A stretch of 56,350 nt of DNA from CAZPZZ01 sp964591245 (GCA_964591245.1 CAZPZZ010000007.1:1-56350); one strand, 5' to 3'; numbered from the stretch's first letter, positions 18,233-26,473 are shown. Program-made: numbers and translations. The notes: generated by a model not told the origin, from the letters alone.

Positions 18233-19336
18233 GTGAGACGCAGCAGCATTGCCACTTCGGCGGTTGTCGTCACTACGGTGCTTGCCCTGGTCGGGCTCGC
18301 GGTGCCCGCGTTGGCCCAGCAGGACGTGCCAGAGATTCCATTTGTGTCCGTGCCGGATTTTCTCAAGTACCCGCCCACGATGAACCTCGGTGAGACCCTC
18401 GCCGTGGCAGAGAACTCTAAGGGGCACATCATCCTGCTCAACCATCCGGGGAGTTCCACGACCGGACCGTTGTTCGGGAATGCCACCACGAACCTGCTGG
18501 AGTTTGATGACCAGGGGAACTTTGTCCGCGAGGTCGGGCAGAATGTGTATGGTTTCGGCTATGGACATTCGGTCCGGTTCGACAACGAGGACAACCTGTG
18601 GGTGGTCGACAAGGGGACGAACGCCGTTACCAAGATCAATCCGGCCGGCTATGTGGTGCTGAATCTGGGGCGCCGTCCTGAAGGCTTCGATCCCTATGAG
18701 CATGTTCCTGCGAACGAGGCAGTTGCTGTTGATGGTTATTTCGGTGGACCCACCGATGTCGGGTGGGATGCCGAGGGGAACATCTACGTTAGCGATGGCT
18801 ACATCAACTCGCGGGTCGGCAAGATGGACAAGTGGGGAAATTGGCTGAAGTCCTGGGGCAGCTATGGACGGGGGCCTGATCAGCTTCGACTTCCGCACAA
18901 CCTTCAGGTAGACCGCGAGGGGCACGTGTACGTTGCCGACCGCAGCAACCGGCGGATCCAGAAATACGATTCCGAAGGGACTCTGCTGAAGTCGATTGTC
19001 ATGAATGTTCCCTATGACAAGACGGCGCAGCCGGTGCTCGGAAATCCGAATCCCAACGCGCCCGACGAAACAGCGCCCTGGACGCTGTGTATTTCAGGTG
19101 GAGAGACCCAGTATCTGTTCGCCTCAGATGAGAACCCGGGGCGAATCTACAAGATGACGCTGGATGGCGAGATCCTGGGGTGGTTGGGTGAGTCGGGTCG
19201 CGCCCCGGGCCAGTTCAACTGGATTCACGGGATCTCCTGTCGCGATGAGAATGCGCTCATCATCGCGGACATGAACAACTGGCGTGTGCAGAAGCTCCTC
19301 CTGAACCAGGACGCATTGCCGACGAACGATCAGTAA
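18233..19336 (+). CDS. Secreted NHL-repeat six-bladed propeller
   Basis: 367 residues from GTG 18233, chosen because AAGGAGG lies 6 nt upstream; an in-frame TTG at 18227 touches the ribosome site and is too close. A signal peptide (~1-28, ending PALAQ) precedes NHL blades: GHSVRFDNEDNLWVVDKG, PTDVGWDAEGNIYVSDGY, NLQVDREGHVYVADRSNRRIQKY and IHGISCRDENALIIADMNNWRVQK. The last two blades are the most regular. It belongs to the same class as 12258-13361 and 38215-39396, and the function is unknown. A GC-rich hairpin follows the stop. Confidence 0.85.
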   Translation: MRRSSIATSAVVVTTVLALVGLAVPALAQQDVPEIPFVSVPDFLKYPPTMNLGETLAVAENSKGHIILLNHPGSSTTGPLFGNATTNLLEFDDQGNFVREVGQNVYGFGYGHSVRFDNEDNLWVVDKGTNAVTKINPAGYVVLNLGRRPEGFDPYEHVPANEAVAVDGYFGGPTDVGWDAEGNIYVSDGYINSRVGKMDKWGNWLKSWGSYGRGPDQLRLPHNLQVDREGHVYVADRSNRRIQKYDSEGTLLKSIVMNVPYDKTAQPVLGNPNPNAPDETAPWTLCISGGETQYLFASDENPGRIYKMTLDGEILGWLGESGRAPGQFNWIHGISCRDENALIIADMNNWRVQKLLLNQDALPTNDQ

Positions 19337-19337
19337 C

Positions 19338-19380
19338 GATGTCAGGTCGGACCCTGTGATGGCAGGGTCCGGCTCCATCG
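19338..19380 (+). terminator. GC-rich 3' hairpin
   Basis: CGGACCCTG (19348-19356) pairs with CAGGGTCCG (19363-19371) around a 6-nt loop. An outer CGATG/CATCG pairing extends the structure. There is no clean U-run (TCTTCCTGTCT follows), so it is a likely but imperfect terminator for the NHL propeller gene. Confidence 0.6.
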
Positions 19381-19648
19381 TCTTCCTGTCTGCGCTTCGA
19401 GGCGGCGGTGGTGGCTTTGGCCACGCGTCAGGGCGCCGCCGGCACCTAGGATCGATTATCTCCTCATGAGCGTGATCGCAGATTCACGAACGGCTTTTCG
19501 ATAGTTTCGTTCAAACCGACAGACGGACGAGGCTGCTGGTAAACTGACCTCATTTCATGCGTGTTTCTGCACGCAGGTCTCCGTCGTTCTGCGGATTCAT
19601 ACAAGTAGTGACTTAAAGTTCGGCTCGTTCGTGGCCGATAGTATTTTT
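19381..19648. other. Non-coding stretch before the iron-type operon
   Basis: No coding frame or tRNA was recognised. A small inverted repeat GCGTG/CACGC is present near 19560-19575. AT content rises toward 19640, just before the first Fur-like box. Confidence 0.35.
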
Positions 19649-19663
19649 TGAGACTGGATCTCA
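19649..19663. promoter_or_regulatory. Fur-like operator 1
   Basis: TGAGACTGGATCTCA is an inverted repeat with TGAGA and TCTCA arms and a 5-nt spacer. It matches the outer arms of the 7-1-7 Fur consensus TGAGAAT-N-ATTCTCA and lies 7 nt upstream of the -35 at 19671. Two further sites with the same arms occur at 19815 and 50560. Confidence 0.6.
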
Positions 19664-19670
19664 TTTTCTA

Positions 19671-19699
19671 TTGACGACCAGTTCGGTCGTATATATAGT
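19671..19699 (+). promoter_or_regulatory. Sigma-70-type promoter beside Fur-like box
   Basis: TTGACG (19671-19676) and TATAGT (19694-19699) are 17 nt apart, five of six consensus bases each. The transcript would run into the assembly gap. An ATG at 19704 lies too close to the -10 to be the start codon of a normally led mRNA from this promoter. Confidence 0.55.
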
Positions 19700-19710
19700 G
19701 AACATGTCGA

Positions 19711-19810
19711 NNNNNNNNNNNNNNNNNNNNNNNNNNNNNNNNNNNNNNNNNNNNNNNNNNNNNNNNNNNNNNNNNNNNNNNNNNNNNNNNNNNNNNNNNN
19801 NNNNNNNNNN
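19711..19810. other. Assembly gap (100 N)
   Basis: Exactly 100 N, the usual placeholder for a scaffold join of unknown length. It interrupts the control region of the porin operon between two Fur-like boxes, so a short gene or part of the promoter may be missing. Confidence 0.95.
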
Positions 19811-19814
19811 GAGA

Positions 19815-19829
19815 TGAGATCGATTCTCA
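19815..19829. promoter_or_regulatory. Fur-like operator 2
   Basis: TGAGATCGATTCTCA: arms TGAGA and TCTCA with spacer TCGAT. It matches 12 of 14 fixed positions of TGAGAAT-N-ATTCTCA. It lies about 190 nt upstream of the porin GTG, at the right edge of the gap. Confidence 0.6.
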
Positions 19830-19862
19830 ATTTTCGCATTCGTGGCAAGTTGGTCGGACAGT

Positions 19863-19899
19863 AAAAAAGGCCCGCGGGTGAGGTAACACCCGGCGGGCC
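19863..19899 (-). terminator. Intrinsic terminator on the minus strand
   Basis: GGCCCGC-GGGTG (19869-19880) pairs with CACCC-g-GCGGGCC (19887-19899) around a 6-nt loop. On the minus strand it is followed by six U (A-run at 19863-19868). On the plus strand there is no U-run, so orientation is clear. No minus-strand gene lies upstream of it except the proposed small RNA. Confidence 0.75.
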
Positions 19900-19963
19900 C
19901 AGCTGAACGGCCAGTAGCCACGTACCATGAACCAGGTTCGGTGGGTTCTTGACGGGTCCAGCA
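19863..19963 (-). ncRNA. Candidate small RNA antisense to the porin leader
   Basis: On the minus strand a promoter-like pair (19970-19998) is followed ~100 nt later by a textbook intrinsic terminator (19863-19899), with no convincing protein frame between. The predicted RNA of about 100 nt is complementary to the 5' leader of the porin mRNA, or could act in trans. The TSS estimate (~19963) comes only from the -10 position. It does not look like 4.5S, 6S, tmRNA or RNase P RNA by eye; I could not compare it with Rfam models. Confidence 0.35.
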
Positions 19964-19969
19964 ACTCTC

Positions 19970-19998
19970 ATTGTAGAGATGGCCGTCAGAGCTTGCAA
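19970..19998 (-). promoter_or_regulatory. Candidate minus-strand promoter for the small RNA
   Basis: Read on the minus strand: TTGCAA (19998-19993), 17 nt, then TACAAT (19975-19970). The -10 matches five of six consensus bases and the -35 four of six. The spacing is ideal. Confidence 0.4.
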
Positions 19999-20021
19999 GA
20001 CCGAAGGCAGGAGGCAAGTAC

Positions 20022-21437
20022 GTGACGGAAAGCAGGTGGTTTAGGGTAACGGGAATAGTTGTGGTGATGTTGCTCTGTGGTTTATCGGCTGCGGCTATAG
20101 CTTCCGATGAAGAGTCGCCCTCACCAGCGGAGGTAGTCGCGGGCGAAAGTCCGGAGACCGATGCTGATGCTGCGGAGACGACGGAACCGACGGACCCTGA
20201 GGCGGAAGTGCCTGAGGGCGTGATTCTTGCTGAGGGGCAAGAGCCAGACATCGGTGAGATGCAGCGTCAACTCGACGTGTTGACCGAAGAGATCGAGCGT
20301 CTTCGCAGTGCAGAAGGACTTGTCGCGGTAGACGTCGAAGCTGCGAGGCAACGTGGTTTGGCTCCATCGGCATCGCGAATTTACACCGTTGATCAAGGTG
20401 TCTCGATTGCCGGGTACGGCGAGATGCTGATCGAGAATTACGCCGACAGGAACCAGGGTGGCGATCCCACCGGAAAGTACACGAAGTCAGATTTCTTGAG
20501 GGCGATTCTTTACACCGGTTATCGCTTCAATGATCGGTTCCTCTTTAACTCCGAGATCGAGGTTGAGCACGGCAAGGAGATCTATGTCGAGTTCGCGTAT
20601 GTCGACTTTCAGGCGACACAAAACTTCGGCTTGCGTGGCGGGATGTTGCTTGCGCCGATGGGGCTGGTGAATGAATTTCACGAACCTACGGTCTTCATGG
20701 GAGCCGAGCGGCCGGTCACGGAGAACAAGATCATTCCCTCCACCTGGCGGGAAAATGGTGGTGGCGTCTACGGTGGCTTCGGTCTGGTTTCCTTCCGTGC
20801 CTATGTGATGAACGGGTTCAACGGGTCCAAGTTCTCCAGTGGTGGTGTCCGGGGCGGGCGCCAGAAGGGCGCCAAGGCGAAGTCGACCAGTCTGGCGTTT
20901 ACTGGTCGGTTTGACGTGCATCCGACTCCCGGGGTGTTCTTCGGGGCGAGTTTGTACAGCGGAGATTCGGGACAGGGTGAGATCATCGTTGACGCCCGTG
21001 AGTACGGTATTCCAACGACGATTTTTGACGTGCACGGACAGGCCCAGGTGCGGGGTCTGGACTTGCGGGGGCTTTTCGCGCGCGCGAACATCGGTGATGC
21101 CGCCCAGCTGAATGCAAAACTTGGCAAGACCGGTTCTGCTGGAGTTGCCGAGGGAATGCAAGGCGCGTATTTCCAGGTGGGGTATGACGTGTTGTCGCAG
21201 GTGAATGCGGCGAATGTCGCGTTTACACCGTATGTGCGTTACGAGGTGGTCGACACCCAGGACGAGATGCCGCTCGGTTTCGCGCGTAGTGGGAAGACGA
21301 ATAACACGTACGTGACGTTCGGAGTGGAGCTTAAACCGATTCCCGCCATCGTGCTCAAGATCGATCACGCGTGGGTCACGAATGACGCCGACTCTGGTGT
21401 GAATCAGTTCAACATCAACCTGGGGTATGCCTTCTAG
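20022..21437 (+). CDS. Outer-membrane porin with N-terminal coiled coil
   Basis: 471 residues from a GTG preceded by GGAGG. A signal peptide (~1-27) is followed by an acidic Asp/Glu/Pro-rich linker and a short coiled coil (IGEMQRQLDVLTEEIERLR, ~85-103), as in trimeric DcaP/OprP-type porins. The rest alternates hydrophobic and polar residues with aromatic girdles and ends in Phe (NLGYAF), the outer-membrane insertion signal. The first gene of an operon with FMN-binding protein, cytochrome b and ApbE; two Fur-like boxes lie upstream. It may admit an iron chelate or another electron acceptor, which is inference. The leader could overlap a minus-strand small RNA. Confidence 0.85.
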   Translation: MTESRWFRVTGIVVVMLLCGLSAAAIASDEESPSPAEVVAGESPETDADAAETTEPTDPEAEVPEGVILAEGQEPDIGEMQRQLDVLTEEIERLRSAEGLVAVDVEAARQRGLAPSASRIYTVDQGVSIAGYGEMLIENYADRNQGGDPTGKYTKSDFLRAILYTGYRFNDRFLFNSEIEVEHGKEIYVEFAYVDFQATQNFGLRGGMLLAPMGLVNEFHEPTVFMGAERPVTENKIIPSTWRENGGGVYGGFGLVSFRAYVMNGFNGSKFSSGGVRGGRQKGAKAKSTSLAFTGRFDVHPTPGVFFGASLYSGDSGQGEIIVDAREYGIPTTIFDVHGQAQVRGLDLRGLFARANIGDAAQLNAKLGKTGSAGVAEGMQGAYFQVGYDVLSQVNAANVAFTPYVRYEVVDTQDEMPLGFARSGKTNNTYVTFGVELKPIPAIVLKIDHAWVTNDADSGVNQFNINLGYAF

Positions 21438-21472
21438 TCCAATTACTTAACTCACCCCGGCCGGTTTAGGGC

Positions 21473-21523
21473 AACGAGGCGGCATCGCATCAGATCGATG
21501 GATCTGTTGGGTGTCGCCTTGTT
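21473..21523 (+). terminator. Intra-operon hairpin after the porin
   Basis: CAGATC-gatg-GATCTG (21491-21506) forms the inner stem, and AGGCG (21477-21481) pairs with CGCCT (21515-21519) outside. A T/G-rich TTGTTGTTGG follows. It may partly terminate or stabilise the porin message, lowering expression of the downstream redox genes relative to the porin. Confidence 0.5.
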
Positions 21524-21637
21524 GTTGGTTCGGAGGTCGGGGGGGGGATATGGACCATCTGGCGGTGAGACCGAGGACTGGTACTGCAGGATTGATGGGT
21601 CGACGAGTTGGATTACTCGCTAGATGATGAGGTTCTT

Positions 21638-22198
21638 ATGAGATGTTGGTGTGCAGTGCGGCTCAGCGCCGGGATTCTTGTGGCAACGGGCATCGTGAGT
21701 GCGAGCGTCGCCGAGCTGAGTGCCCAGCCAGGCACGGTGACCCGGGAAGAGGCGTTGGCGTCCGTGTTTCCTGGAGCGACCGTCGAGCCGGACCGAGTGT
21801 TCTTGACGACGGAGCAGAGGGACGAAATCGAGGAACGAGCACGCGTCAAAGTCCCGAGCCGTCTCATAGCACGCTATGTGGCGACCCTCCGTGGTGAGGT
21901 CGTAGGCCGGGCGTATGTAGACACGCATGTGGTACGGACCAAGCGAGAAAGTATCTTGATCTCGTTGAATGCGGACGGGACGGTGCGGCGCATCGATGTG
22001 ATGGCGTTTCTCGAGCCTCCGGACTTTATGGCGTCGGGGCGTTGGTATCAGCAGTACTATGGGCGGGAACTGAACGACGAACTGAGCTTGCGTCGCGCAA
22101 TCCGGACAATCGCGGGAGCGACGCTTACGGGGTCGGCGACCAACGGAGCGGTCCGACGCGCGCTGGCCACCGATCAGATGGTGGAAGCAGAGCCATGA
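21638..22198 (+). CDS. Exported FMN-binding domain protein
   Basis: 186 residues from ATG 21638 (GATGAGG 8 nt upstream); a TTG at 21608 in the same frame lacks a better site. A signal peptide (~1-30) precedes an FMN_bind domain: the early FPGA segment at 44-47, the strand GEVVGRAYVDTHVVRTKRE, and the flavinylation motif AGATLTG at 159-165, where Thr162 would carry covalent FMN. ApbE, encoded two genes downstream, is the enzyme that makes this bond. The protein would be a periplasmic one- or two-electron carrier. It overlaps the next gene by 4 nt (ATGA). Confidence 0.88.
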   Translation: MRCWCAVRLSAGILVATGIVSASVAELSAQPGTVTREEALASVFPGATVEPDRVFLTTEQRDEIEERARVKVPSRLIARYVATLRGEVVGRAYVDTHVVRTKRESILISLNADGTVRRIDVMAFLEPPDFMASGRWYQQYYGRELNDELSLRRAIRTIAGATLTGSATNGAVRRALATDQMVEAEP

Positions 22199-22683
22199 GG
22201 ATGACCTGGTGGGAACGCTGGGCGTTCAACGCTCTGCATGTGGTTGTCGCGGTCACCGGTGTCATGTATTTCGTCATGGAGAAGATGATGACACCCGTCG
22301 ATGATCCCTTTACCTTTACCGTCGTCAATCATCCCTGGCAGCCGGTGATGCTCTCTTCGCATGTGCTGGCAGCACCGTTTTTTGTCGCGTTCTTCGGCAT
22401 GTTGTTTCGGTCCCACACGGTTAAAAAACTACAGTCTCCAAGCGCGAGAAACCGGCGCTCCGGGTGGGTTTCGCTCTTGAGCTTTTCGGCGATGGCGGTC
22501 ACCGGCTATCTGATGCAGGTGGCGACGAGTTTGACGTGGGTGTCCGTGTTCATGTGGACGCACGTCGTCACAAGCTGTCTGTTTCTTGTTGGTTATACCG
22601 TGCATCTGGCGATTGGCTGGCGCCTATCACGCGGGTTACCCCTCGTGGGTCGGATGCGGTCTGCACCCCAAACTTCTCTATGA
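22195..22683 (+). CDS. Four-helix membrane cytochrome b-like protein
   Basis: 162 residues. Four hydrophobic helices at about 11-29, 50-71, 90-110 and 116-142. His15 (helix 1), His56 (helix 2), His123 and His137 (helix 4) are placed to ligate b-type heme, as in DUF4405/b561-like electron-transfer proteins; His46 lies in the loop before helix 2. The likely role is passing quinol electrons across the inner membrane to the neighbouring FMN protein. Start and stop overlap its neighbours by 4 nt on each side (ATGA), indicating tight translational coupling within the redox operon. The heme assignment is inferred from His placement. Confidence 0.75.
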   Translation: MRMTWWERWAFNALHVVVAVTGVMYFVMEKMMTPVDDPFTFTVVNHPWQPVMLSSHVLAAPFFVAFFGMLFRSHTVKKLQSPSARNRRSGWVSLLSFSAMAVTGYLMQVATSLTWVSVFMWTHVVTSCLFLVGYTVHLAIGWRLSRGLPLVGRMRSAPQTSL

Positions 22684-23711
22684 AGGTCGCGACCACGGTC
22701 GCCATTGCCTGCCTCTCTTGCGTGGTTCTAGCGGGAACTTCGCAGGACGTCTCCCTCCTCCGGCTCGAGCGTAGCGTCTATGTGATGGGCACCCGGGCGA
22801 CCCTCGTGGTCTTTACACCGGACCGCGCCGCCGGTGTGACTCAACTCGAGCAGATGCTGCTGAGCCTCGAGCAGACGGAAGCGGAGTTGAGCACGTGGCG
22901 AGCGCAGAGCGCCCTGAGTACGCTGAATCAACAGCCTGTCGGCCACCCCCTGACCCTGTCGCCAGGGGTCTGTGCGCTCTGGCCAGACTTGGCACGCTGG
23001 CACCGCGTGACCGAAGGGGCGTTCGAGCCTGCGGTTGGGGCACTGATCTCGGCCTGGGGACTTCGTGCTGACGGGCGGGTACCCTCCGACCGGGAATTGG
23101 CTGGTGCGCGTGCCTTGACCGGATTTTCGCTGCTTCACTTCGATCCGGATTCGTGTCAGGTCGTACGGCGGAGAAACGCGACGATCGACGCGGGAGCATT
23201 CGGCAAGGGGGAAGCGCTGCGCCGCGTCCGCCAGGCGATGCCCGGTGAGACGCCCTGGTTGGTGGATCTCGGGGGGCAGGTTGCGGTCTCCGGGCTGGAG
23301 GCCCGTCGGTCCTGGCCGGTGGCCATTGCGGATCCGGTACGGCGGACCACGGCGCTTGTCGAGATCACGCTCCAACACGGTTCTCTTGCGACCAGCGGGA
23401 GCTCGGAACGGTCGATAGACGTGGCTGGGGAACGCCTGGGGCATATTCTGGACCCCCGGACGGGGAGGCCGGTGTATCGCCCTGAATCAATCTCCGTGTG
23501 GCATGAGGATGCCCTCGTGGCCGATGCGTTGTCGACGGCGCTCTATGTCATGGGACCCGATGAGGCGCTGCAGTTTGCCGAGCGTCACGCCCTGGCCGTC
23601 CTCGTCCTGGTACCGTCTGGCGGGGGCAATGTGACCGGACCGCTGGCGCGCGCGAGTTCCACATTTCTTCAGCAGTTCGAGATCGACCCGTCAGTGCGAG
23701 TGAGGCAGTGA
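22680..23711 (+). CDS. apbE: FAD:protein FMN transferase ApbE
   Basis: 343 residues from ATG 22680, overlapping the previous stop; longer frames would run over the cytochrome gene. A signal peptide (~1-20) places it in the periplasm. ApbE motifs in order: MGTRATLVVF, the DAGAFGKGEAL loop, VDLGGQVAVSG, ATSGSSERS, GHILDPRTGRPV and the metal/FAD motif ADALSTALYVMG. It uses FAD to attach FMN to Thr in proteins such as the one encoded at 21638-22198. Its place as last gene of the operon supports a dedicated maturase role. Confidence 0.93.
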   Translation: MKVATTVAIACLSCVVLAGTSQDVSLLRLERSVYVMGTRATLVVFTPDRAAGVTQLEQMLLSLEQTEAELSTWRAQSALSTLNQQPVGHPLTLSPGVCALWPDLARWHRVTEGAFEPAVGALISAWGLRADGRVPSDRELAGARALTGFSLLHFDPDSCQVVRRRNATIDAGAFGKGEALRRVRQAMPGETPWLVDLGGQVAVSGLEARRSWPVAIADPVRRTTALVEITLQHGSLATSGSSERSIDVAGERLGHILDPRTGRPVYRPESISVWHEDALVADALSTALYVMGPDEALQFAERHALAVLVLVPSGGGNVTGPLARASSTFLQQFEIDPSVRVRQ

Positions 23712-24043
23712 TGGCGTGTGCGACCGCGCGGCTAGGTTTATTGGACGTGCATGCGGCGTCTGCGCCGCCAAGCAACCACCGGGTTCGTCATTTTTCGGGC
23801 CGCGGTCTCCGTTGTTTTGTGTGGCACCGTTTTCTGTCCCTGCCCGCCACGGCGTTGTAGACGGGTAGTCCAGCGTCTTTCATCGAGACGAGCGGGACTG
23901 ATAATACGAGATTAATTGCGTCTAAAATAAGGTGTTCCAGGCGAGTCCTGGTTACGTCCCACCCGAACTGCACGTCGGGTTCGTGGCGGGGCCTGAGTAT
24001 TGGTTAGGATTGATCCTGTTTCTGCATATATTCTTGAGTAGCC
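23712..24043. other. Intergenic region with small hairpins
   Basis: 332 nt with no gene recognised. It holds a GCGGCG-tctg-CGCCGC hairpin near 23755, CCAGG-cgagt-CCTGG and CCCGA/TCGGG hairpins near 23936-23980, and an AT-richer part with TAAAAT at 23923 that may be a -10 element. The U-run expected of a terminator is absent. It should contain the promoter of triad 2. Confidence 0.4.
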
Positions 24044-26473
24044 ATGTCGATGATTAGGAATCACCAGCGACGTGCCGTGTGCGCTGTCGTAGCCTTGACC
24101 TGGTTCGTCGGGGGAGAGGCACTGGCGCAGCCCGCCTCATCAGCGGCTGATGTGACAGGCTATCGCGCATTGCTCGATCAGTATTGCGTGACGTGTCATA
24201 GCGAGCGTGTGGTGTCAGGGGCCGGGGGACAGGACACACCGCTGGTTTCGCAGCTCCGGGCCGTTGGACTGGCGCTCGACAGTCTTGATCTCCATGCGGT
24301 TGCCGATGATGCGACGGCCTGGGAAGCGGTCGTGCGGAAACTCCGTGCTGGCCTGATGCCGCCGGCGGGGCGGCCGCGTCCCGATCAGCCGGAATTGGAA
24401 GCGCTTCGGCTCTGGCTGGAGGAGGAACTTGACCAGTCGTGGGACACGGCACCGGACCCCGGACGGACGGCGACCTTTCATCGGTTGAACCGAGCCGAGT
24501 ACCGCAATGCGATCCGGGATCTGCTGGCACTTGATGTGCCGGTCGAAGATCTCCTGCCCGCTGATGATGCAAGTTTCGGTTTCGATAATATTGGCGGTGT
24601 CTTGCGCATGTCCCAGTCGCTGCTCGAGCGCTATCTGAGCGCTAGTCGGGCGATTAGCCGCCTGGCTGTCGGGATTCCTCCTCCTGCACCGTTCTCAGAG
24701 ACGTTTCGGGCGGCGCAGGATGAGCAACAGCATCGGCGCAGCCCTGGACTACCCTTCGGTACGCGGGGCGGGATGCTGGTGCGTTACACATTTCCCCTCG
24801 ATGCGGACTACGACATTCGGGTGGATCTCAGTGGCACACGCGGGTTGCGGGATGTGCACGAGCTCGAGGTGACCGTGGACGGCAGGGTGGTTGAACAGAT
24901 GATCTTGGGACCGGCCTCGGAAGACGGTCGACCGAGTGTCTATGCCACGGGGTCGACCATGACGGTGCGGGTGCCGGTGTCCGCGGGACCTCGTGAGGTC
25001 GGGGTGGCGTTCATGCGGAACTCACCCGTACTCGTCGAGCAGGTCCGGGAGCGGTTCCAGAATCCGCGCACCTCGGGAAATGCCGGCGGTCCTGGGGGGG
25101 CGATGCCCTTCGTGGCGAGTGTGACCGTCGCGGGGCCGTACGACGCCCGTGGCCCTGGCGAGACGCCGAGTCGAGCCCGCATCTTTCGTTGCCGCCCGAC
25201 CGTGGAATCAGATGCGTCGGCATGCGCGAGCCGTATTCTTTCGGCGCTGGCGCGTCGTGCGTACCGGCGGCCGGTTGACACGGACGATGTCGACGAATTG
25301 TTGGCGTTCTACGACGCCGGTCGGGCCGGTGGTGAAAGTTTCGATCACGGGATTGAACTGGCTTTGCGTCGGTTGTTGGTCAGTCCGGAATTCCTGGCCC
25401 GCGTGGAGGCGGACCCGGCTGGTACGCCGCCCGGGACGTCCTATCCTGTGACCGATGTCGAACTCGCCTCCCGGCTGTCGTTTTTTCTGTGGTCCAGTAT
25501 TCCAGATGATGAACTACTTTCGTTGGCTGAACGCGGATCGTTGCGCGATCCGGCCACCCTCGAGGAACAGGTACATCGAATGGTCGCCGATCCGCGATCG
25601 GTGGCGCTGACTCGAAACTTCGCCGGCCAGTGGTTGCAGTTGCGGAATCTTGCGACAGTGGTGCGGCCCGGTGATCCGTATTCGCTCGCATTCGACGAGA
25701 CGCTGCGCCAGGCCATGATCACGGAAACCGAGCGTTTTTTCGACAGCATCGTGCGCGAGAACCGCAGTGTGCTGGAATTGCTGACGGCCGACTACACGTT
25801 TGTCAATGAGCGCCTGGCTGGTCATTACGGATTGTCGAACGTGCAAGGTACCCACTTTCGTCGCGTGACTCTGCCGGCTGAGAGTGCTCGTGGGGGGCTC
25901 TTGGGTCACGGCAGCATCTTGACACTGACGTCCCACGCGATTCGTACGTCGCCGGTCTTACGCGGCAAATGGATTTTGAATAACATTCTTGGAACGCCTC
26001 CACCGGATCCTCCGCCCAATATTCCTGCGCTCGATGATAAGAAGACGCAGGCACGGGTCGCGACCATGCGGGAGCGGATGTCGGCGCATCGCGCGAATCC
26101 AGTGTGTGCCGCGTGTCATTCGATGATCGATCCAGCGGGGTTCGCCCTCGAAGAGTTCGATGCGATTGGACGCTCGCGGACGGTGGACGAGTCGTTCAAC
26201 GCGCTTGATACCTCGGGTGCGCTTCCAGACGGCACCACGTTCGATGGCGTCGCGGAACTGCGTGAGGCACTCGTGGCGCGCCCGGAACGTTTTGCGGGTA
26301 CCGTGACAGAGAAATTGCTGACCTACGCGTTGGGACGTGGACTGGATTATTACGACATGCCAACCGTGCGGCGGATTGTGCGCGACACCGCGGCTGCCGA
26401 TTACGGATTGCAGTCAATCATCGTGGATATCGTGAACAGCTATCCGTTTTTGCACAGGAGAACCGAGTCATGA
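24044..26473 (+). CDS. DUF1592-type diheme secreted protein (PSD/PSCyt), triad 2
   Basis: 809 residues, a paralogue of the 4595-7039 product with the same domain order: signal peptide (~1-28), CVTCH at 48-52 followed by GLMPP, DUF1587 (FHRLNRAEYRNAIRD), a beta-rich insert, DUF1595 (LARRAYRRP), DUF1592 (ASRLSFFLWSSIPDD), DUF1588 with a second heme motif CAACH at 688-692, and DUF1585 (LTYALGRGLDYYDMP). Both copies keep both heme motifs. The ribosome site before the ATG is weak. The stop overlaps the DUF1552 start by 4 nt, so the pair is translationally coupled, unlike triad 1 where 39 nt separate them. Confidence 0.93.
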   Translation: MSMIRNHQRRAVCAVVALTWFVGGEALAQPASSAADVTGYRALLDQYCVTCHSERVVSGAGGQDTPLVSQLRAVGLALDSLDLHAVADDATAWEAVVRKLRAGLMPPAGRPRPDQPELEALRLWLEEELDQSWDTAPDPGRTATFHRLNRAEYRNAIRDLLALDVPVEDLLPADDASFGFDNIGGVLRMSQSLLERYLSASRAISRLAVGIPPPAPFSETFRAAQDEQQHRRSPGLPFGTRGGMLVRYTFPLDADYDIRVDLSGTRGLRDVHELEVTVDGRVVEQMILGPASEDGRPSVYATGSTMTVRVPVSAGPREVGVAFMRNSPVLVEQVRERFQNPRTSGNAGGPGGAMPFVASVTVAGPYDARGPGETPSRARIFRCRPTVESDASACASRILSALARRAYRRPVDTDDVDELLAFYDAGRAGGESFDHGIELALRRLLVSPEFLARVEADPAGTPPGTSYPVTDVELASRLSFFLWSSIPDDELLSLAERGSLRDPATLEEQVHRMVADPRSVALTRNFAGQWLQLRNLATVVRPGDPYSLAFDETLRQAMITETERFFDSIVRENRSVLELLTADYTFVNERLAGHYGLSNVQGTHFRRVTLPAESARGGLLGHGSILTLTSHAIRTSPVLRGKWILNNILGTPPPDPPPNIPALDDKKTQARVATMRERMSAHRANPVCAACHSMIDPAGFALEEFDAIGRSRTVDESFNALDTSGALPDGTTFDGVAELREALVARPERFAGTVTEKLLTYALGRGLDYYDMPTVRRIVRDTAAADYGLQSIIVDIVNSYPFLHRRTES

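Noticed and set aside
19711..19810. N run as a repeat or CRISPR remnant
   Set aside because: Exactly 100 N is a scaffold placeholder; flanking sequence shows no repeat-spacer pattern.
20487..21368. 293-codon minus-strand frame opposite the porin
   Set aside because: The porin has signal peptide, coiled coil and terminal Phe; the opposite frame has no start site or recognisable fold.
23930..23985. Possible riboswitch or tRNA-like folding before triad 2
   Set aside because: Short hairpins are present, but no conserved aptamer core, anticodon arm or T-loop could be recognised.
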